From Istiophorus platypterus (Eukaryota; Chordata; Actinopteri; Istiophoriformes; Istiophoridae), in NCBI GenBank assembly GCA_016859345.1, contig CM029114.1, forward strand, positions 15,332,001-15,396,000: a DNA stretch of 64,000 nucleotides, given 5' to 3'. This document shows positions 58,747 through 64,000 of the stretch, piece after piece (the first letter of the stretch is position 1; each line of letters opens with the position of its first letter). A program made the position numbers and the translations under genes. The notes under the pieces are model-generated. The model did no database searches and was not told where the DNA came from. It saw only the letters and a program-made list of their open reading frames with translations.

Positions 58747-60608
58747 AGGCTGGAATTCAGCTGAAGGTGACAAATTGCCCGTTGTTAATGTCCACCAGCT
58801 GTGGCTGGCGGTGTGACTTCTTCACCTCAGTAACTCTGCCAGGAGAGGTGCACAGATGTTGAAGTGCAGTGGTTATCATTATTTAACCCCATTTGTCTGT
58901 CTGTTTTTCTTTCTGCCTTTACGCCTCCTTCCTTCTCTTTGCCTTCTCACTTCTCTCTTTCTGACTGTATTGGTGGCCAATTCTGACCTCACCTCAGCCA
59001 CAGCATGAAAACAGACAGAGAGAAAAAGAGCTGGAATGACATCTGGATGCCAGTCAAGGAAAAAAATAGTTCATTCCATTTTATATCCCATCTCCTGCAC
59101 TCCTTATCTCTGCTCTTTCCTGGGGAGTAAAGTATCAAGATCCTTTACTCACTATAAAAACACAGATAAGCTGGGATTGCAGTGCTTCCTTTCGACTATA
59201 AATGGAGCAAAGAGAAAACAAGTTGCTTTCTACAAAATAAAACTTCCCAGTGGCGGAAACTGACAATTTTTTTCCGAAGTAGTTCACTACTATTTTGATG
59301 AACTTTGCCTTAGTATCTCCATTTTTGTCACATTGTAGTTCTGCTTCATCTGTTACTTCACTGCATTTATTTAATTATATTTGACACGCAAAGGTACACT
59401 GTTATGCATTAAACTACAATAAATTAATAAATACAATATATACTTTTGCTTATGATACCACATCGTAGAAAAAATGATACAAGCAAAATTTCTATTTGTA
59501 CTTGAATAAAAGTAAATATTACCATCAAATTATTCCTAATGAACAAAAGTAAAAGGACTGTGGAATGGTCCATTTCAGAATAAACAAATATTCTGTAATA
59601 CATTGGATTATAACTGTTGATACATCCATGTACTTATCAGTGTATTGTTGCAGCTGGTGAATGTAGGACTGATTGTAACTACTTTATAAACCATTTGGTA
59701 GCTCATTCTATAATAATACTTGATAATTTATTTGTTGATTGAATTTTTGTTACTATTCCGAATCTGCAAAATATCTAAAGGTTTTAAATAAATCTTCTGG
59801 AAAAATTAATACAATATTTCTCTCTGAAATTTGGAGAAGTAGCATAAAATGAAAATGGAGGACAAGTATCTGGAAACTGTACCTAAGTGCAGCACTTGAG
59901 TAATGTACTTTTTCTTTGCTTTCTTTCTGCCACTGCCACAAAGTATATAACCTGATATGACAGTAAAGTACAGTTTTCACGTAAATTAATCAATAATGAT
60001 GATTGAACAGCATAGCAATAAAACATTGATGGGAGCCAATCTCCATACTGACTACATTTACTTCGTATACTTTTATTTTATTTTGTTGCCAATACCTCTG
60101 TACTTTTTCAAATTTAAAATGTCATTCCAGGACTGTTCTGTCATAAAACAAACACTATGAACCAAAAGAACACAAACAAAATAACCTGTTGTATATACTG
60201 TTGGGCATAGCAATGCATCATATTTTCCGTACTGATCATTTGTTTGCATGAGAATCCTAATCTGCAGTGCAGCCACAGCTTTCAAATAAATGTAGATGAG
60301 TGAAGAGTCCAGAATTTCCCTCTGAAATATAGAAGTAATAGTTTTAGTCTTGTAGTGGAAGGTGCATTGAGGCTCTGAACTGCACTGCTGCTGTGAAGGT
60401 AGAGGACAGATGGTGGGGAAGCGGAGACAGATGAAAAAGGTCTATAACTCAAGTTTGTGGAGACCACAGTATATTACTTTAGAAATTTGATACAGCAGCA
60501 GAGAGGGATTACAGCCACTGATGTATATATACCTGTTCCATAAAGGGGTTAAAGATGAGGAGGAACAAAAGTGGGTTACATTATTTTAAATAACACACAT
60601 ATCTGTCA

Positions 60609-60610
<2 letters not shown>

Positions 60611-60681
<71 letters not shown>

Positions 60682-60712
60682 TGTGTGTCAGAGAGAGAGA
60701 GAGAGAGAGAGT
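60611..60712. repeat. Compound (TG)n-(GA)n microsatellite
   Basis: About 38 TG units, then a short spacer and about 11 GA units. Confidence 0.9.
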
Positions 60713-60780
60713 TAGGTTTGTCTTGGGGGTGTAAAGGTATACCAGCTCTTCACAAATAAAGAGGTTTTTTTAAAACCTTT

Positions 60781-61011
60781 CTGCACTGGAACTGCCACAC
60801 TCTTTGCAGTTACATTACAGCTGTGAGCTGAGGCTGGAGACAGCATCACAGAAAATAAGAGAGAGAGAGAGAGAGAGAGGGAAGAAATAAGAGGAAAAGA
60901 GCAAGGCAGTGACAGAGTGGAGAGGCTTGAGGAGCAGAGTCATCTGCTATTCAGACTAGGTCGGTGAAGGATCTCCCGCTCAGACTTGAAGTGTCATCAT
61001 CATATCAGTTT
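60781..61011 (+). promoter_or_regulatory. Probable promoter and non-coding first exon of the right-hand gene
   Basis: A consensus donor (GTGAGT at 61012) closes a plausible 5'UTR exon about 1.1 kb before the coding exon. It is preceded by a GA repeat (about 60860-60880) and, near 60755, a weak ATAAAG TATA-like stretch. Start site and exon limits are not defined by the sequence alone. Confidence 0.3.
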
Positions 61012-62134
61012 GTGAGTATTGACCCATTTGTTCATTTTTAATGTTTCCAATCAGGGATGTTTCTCCCTGTTAGTTTGCAAAGTTGAAAATGTAGTTGCTG
61101 CATCACAAACTCAAACCACACTCATCATAGCAAGGGACACTGGTTTGTCGTTTGATTTTTCCAGTGTTTTTGATATGTTCTTCCAAATGTGAAACAAGCT
61201 GTTCCAGGTTTTTGTTCAGCTTATTTTCAGTGTGCCTTTGATCAGCCTCCAAATTCATAACATCTGAAAATATTTATAATACCTCAACAATGAGTCATTA
61301 GCTCATTATTTTCCAGTATGATTCCTGGACTGTGTCATATGGATACAATCCTGCTTTTTTTCTTTAGTTGTCCTCTTCTCTAGGTTCCCTCCCTTCACCT
61401 CCTCTCATTTATAACAGTTGTCTTGTTTTTTTCCAACCACACCTGGAATCATAGGATCAGAGTTAAAAACAAAAAACAAAACAAAACCTAAAACCTCCTT
61501 TGTTTTGCTAGGTTGGACTGTGGTCATCTTCTTCTCAAGGCAGACACACATAGATCCAGTTGTCACAGGAAAAAAGTCTAAAAAAAAGTACAGAGGTATA
61601 CAGCAACAAAAAGTATCATAGGTAAAAGTGTTCATAATGCAGAATGGGCCCTGTTGCTGTGATATTATTATATCATTCATCATCACACTGATGATCGAAA
61701 AAGAGGCACTTTAGTGTTTTAACAGTTCTATAAATAGTGGGTCAGTTTAATTTATAATGATGTATCATATTTAATTAATTGGCCATATTTTCTGTATGTG
61801 AAATCTGAAATGTAACAAGTAACTATTAAACAAATGGACTAGAAGTATTAAGTAGTAGTAAATGGATATACTAAAGTAAAGTAAAAGTTCCTACTTGCTC
61901 AGTTATTTGAGTAAAAGCAATTACCGTCTACAATTGGAGACAGATTTGTGTCCAAAACTGTGTGCTGCTGACTTTTCTAGCGTTTTTCGAGTTGAGCACA
62001 TGTTGCGAAACTTCTTTAATTTCCATCTCACGCTCTTTCTGATCTGTAAATGTTCAGCAGATGACACCTGAAGGTTTGTTTTTCCCTTTTCTTCTCTTTT
62101 TGTTTTTTAAAGGGGGGGTGTCTCTCTGCTCATC

Positions 62135-62613
62135 ATGGCCTCTCCCTCTCTGTTGATGTTGCTGATGGTTTTTGCCATGTTAACTGGGGCCCATGCAGCC
62201 AGCGAGGAAAATGAAGTGGATTACGGCTACTGGAACTACAGAGAGGGAGGTAAATCATAGGCCCTAATGTTTAGGGATACAGGTACTTTAAGTCACAGTG
62301 ACAAATTTTTTTTATCATAAGAATAATTTATCATTGAACTAAATGCATTGCAAGAATTTAAGAAACTTAACAGAGATAACTGTTTAAAACTTAAAATACT
62401 TAAAAGATATGTGCCTCTCTGATTTTGGTGATTCATTCAGGTTGGTTTTCTTTGCACCTGATGGCGTCATGTTTCGGTTTCAGCTGACAGTGTGAATGTG
62501 GCCTCAGTGCGCAGTGTGACCAGAGTTTTAGATGCCTGGGGAAAACGCATCTTCAATGAGATCAAGACTTCACTGCACTCTCAGCCCAGCACACTGCTGC
62601 CCGACTACTCCAG
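62135..62613 (+). CDS. Unrecognised secreted protein, N-terminal part (continues past window)
   Basis: Two coding exons are supported: 62135-62249 (after an acceptor at 62112, phase 1 donor GGAG|GTAAAT) and 62484-62613 (after TTTCAG, phase 2 donor CCAG|GTAACT). They give 81 residues. The protein opens with a clear signal peptide (about 1-21, cleavage near THAHAAS-like GAHAAS), then an acidic and aromatic stretch (ENEVDYGYWNYREG), then a probable amphipathic helix (SVRSVTRVLDAWGKRIFNEI). A 5' non-coding exon probably ends at 61011 (CAGTTT|GTGAGT). I do not recognise the family. No Cys, Ig, EGF or collagen motif occurs in the visible part. Downstream exons must lie beyond 64000, or in 62614-64000 unseen by me. 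Confidence 0.6.
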
Positions 62614-64000
62614 GTAACTTTAAACACATATACCAATACCCCCCGTGCTGTCTGAGCAGCCTCCTTTTGAGTCACTAACCTACATTACTTCTTCAAAGAC
62701 ATATCTGGGACTTTTGCATTATTTTTTGGTCACTGTTGATTCTATGCCCATTAATATTTCTATTATGACAGTTAGTTAGATTTGTCCTCAAGTCTCACAG
62801 ATCATTTAGTCCCTCATAACTCTGTATGACCTTCACTGATGTTGAGCAGACCTGTTGAAGCAGTATGTTTAATTTCCACTGATTTTTGTGCAATATTTTT
62901 CCCCCTTTTTATTCATCCTTTAATACATATTTTTACTGTCTACTTGTCTAAAAATGTGCTCTTCTTTTTTTTTTTAATTATTTATTTAGAAATATTGTAT
63001 GAGCACAAACTCACCCAGTCTATCCATCCAGGGTAGTAGCTATCGTTGGGGACACAGAGGTCAAGTCCTCTATATTGTTTGTGGGAGCTGGGGGGTGTTG
63101 ATCAGGGATGCACCAATTCAGCTTTTTTTCTCCTGGAGCTAGTATCTGGAGAAACAGAGTCCTGATCCAAATCAGTGCCCTCTTTCCCCAAAATTTGATA
63201 CTCCAGGGTGTTACCAACTGGCTGCAACTGCATGGATGTAACTGATAGCACACTTTAACAAAGAAACTGTATATGGATTGGTGCAGCCCTAGTTTTAAGA
63301 CCATAGAAGGTGTTTACAATCTACAGTCACACACAAGGTGCACATGATGGGTTACTCTGGAAAAAAGTTAATAAAGGGATTTACCAGAGCGTGACATGTA
63401 TAGCTTTCTTCTGGTAGACAGTGTTTTTATCACAGGTAGGGAGATAAAAGGTAAAGGAAAGCAGAGGTTCATTCTTGAGATGTAAATCTCACTACACGGT
63501 CCATTTAGTTTTGGGCTTTTATATCATAACACCTATCACGATCTGCATCAGTAAATGGATTTTGTCTTGTTGTCATTGGACTGTAGATGCAAAAAAATTT
63601 AAAGCAACAGTTTGACATTTTCGGAAATACACCTAATCACTTTGTTCCCTGCTATTAAAATATTTTTTTTTTTCTGGCTGACATGTTGGCTTATCCCATA
63701 CACATGGTGAAATTGCTGAATGGGCAGACTTGGCGCTGAGACTCTATGAGTAACAGAGGATATTTCTTGTGTTAAAGTCAGTCAAATAACTACAAATAGA
63801 TGCAAAACAACCACAGAGATGCAAAACAACTACAGCATCACAAGTACTAACAGAGAAACGCAAAGTTATTAAGAGACAGAGTGTCACAAAAGACAAACAA
63901 CAAAGACACAAAATGACCACAAAGAGACAGAAAGTGACCACAAAGAGACACAAAAACACACAAAGTGACCACAAAGAGACACAGAGACACAAAACAGCAA
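62614..64000 (+). other. Intron of the right-hand gene, with repeats
   Basis: About 63595-63720 is a fragment of the GTTTGACATTTTCGGAAATACAC repeat family. About 63780-64000 is a minisatellite. No third coding exon could be supported; a 94-aa minus-strand open frame at 63020-63304 is not recognised. Confidence 0.5.
63780..64000. repeat. Minisatellite, degenerate ACAAAGAGACACAAA units
   Basis: Irregular tandem units of about 20-24 bp, built on GACCACAAAGAGACAC and TGCAAAACAACTACA, fill the right end and run off the window. Confidence 0.75.

Larger units (their letters stand above)
58202..60780. other. Intergenic spacer between the nfam1-like gene and the right-hand gene
   Basis: This contains a long TG microsatellite (58665-58743) and a second, TG then GA (60611-60712). 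The sequence between is AT-rich. No gene was recognised. Confidence 0.5.

Noticed and set aside
1..64000. CRISPR arrays, operons, rRNA or tRNA genes
   Set aside because: None seen; the window has vertebrate gene structure throughout and its repeats are microsatellites or interspersed elements.

Overview
The window is animal nuclear DNA, most probably from a teleost fish. Its genes are split into short exons with canonical splice sites, and gene density is low. Microsatellites are abundant, and short interspersed repeats of a kind common in fish genomes fill introns and spacers. No rRNA, tRNA, CRISPR array or prokaryotic feature was seen. All gene models were built by hand from splice sites and reading-frame continuity; none has been compared with a database.

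Layout from left to right. (1) 1-24.4 kb, minus strand: the 5' half of rbfox2, an RNA-binding splicing factor. Six coding exons are visible and the gene runs off the left edge. Its first exon sits in a CpG-rich block at about 24.0-25.2 kb. (2) 27.5-38.0 kb, minus: a complete 16-exon egg-coat zona pellucida gene of the ZP1/ZP4 class (1,230 aa). It has two N-terminal ZP-N-like repeats, a 450-residue Pro/Tyr-rich exon, a third ZP-N-like repeat, a trefoil domain and a ZP module. (3) 40.6-41.2 kb: a decayed ZP exon pair (minus) and, 275 bp away, a decayed EMP first exon (plus), lying between their intact relatives. (4) 43.7-46.2 kb, plus: a four-exon PMP22/EMP-family tetraspan gene (160 aa). (5) 47.9-52.5 kb, minus: a 12-exon f8a gene for HAP40, the huntingtin partner (317 aa). 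(6) 53.2-58.2 kb, minus: a six-exon nfam1-like immune receptor with an Ig-like domain, one TM segment and an ITAM (255 aa). (7) From about 60.8 kb, plus: the 5' end of an unrecognised secreted-protein gene that leaves the window on the right.

The genes are not an operon or pathway. They are vertebrate neighbours with separate roles: splicing control, egg coat, membrane organisation, huntingtin binding, immune signalling and one unknown. RBFOX2 and NFAM1 both lie on human 22q, so the window probably keeps part of an old linkage group. The EMP gene and f8a converge on one palindromic poly(A) signal. The main points for a second look are the ZP/EMP relic pair, the ZP gene's domain order and its (TG)30 splice acceptor, the cysteine-free EMP loop, the intron-rich f8a gene and the unrecognised gene at the right edge.
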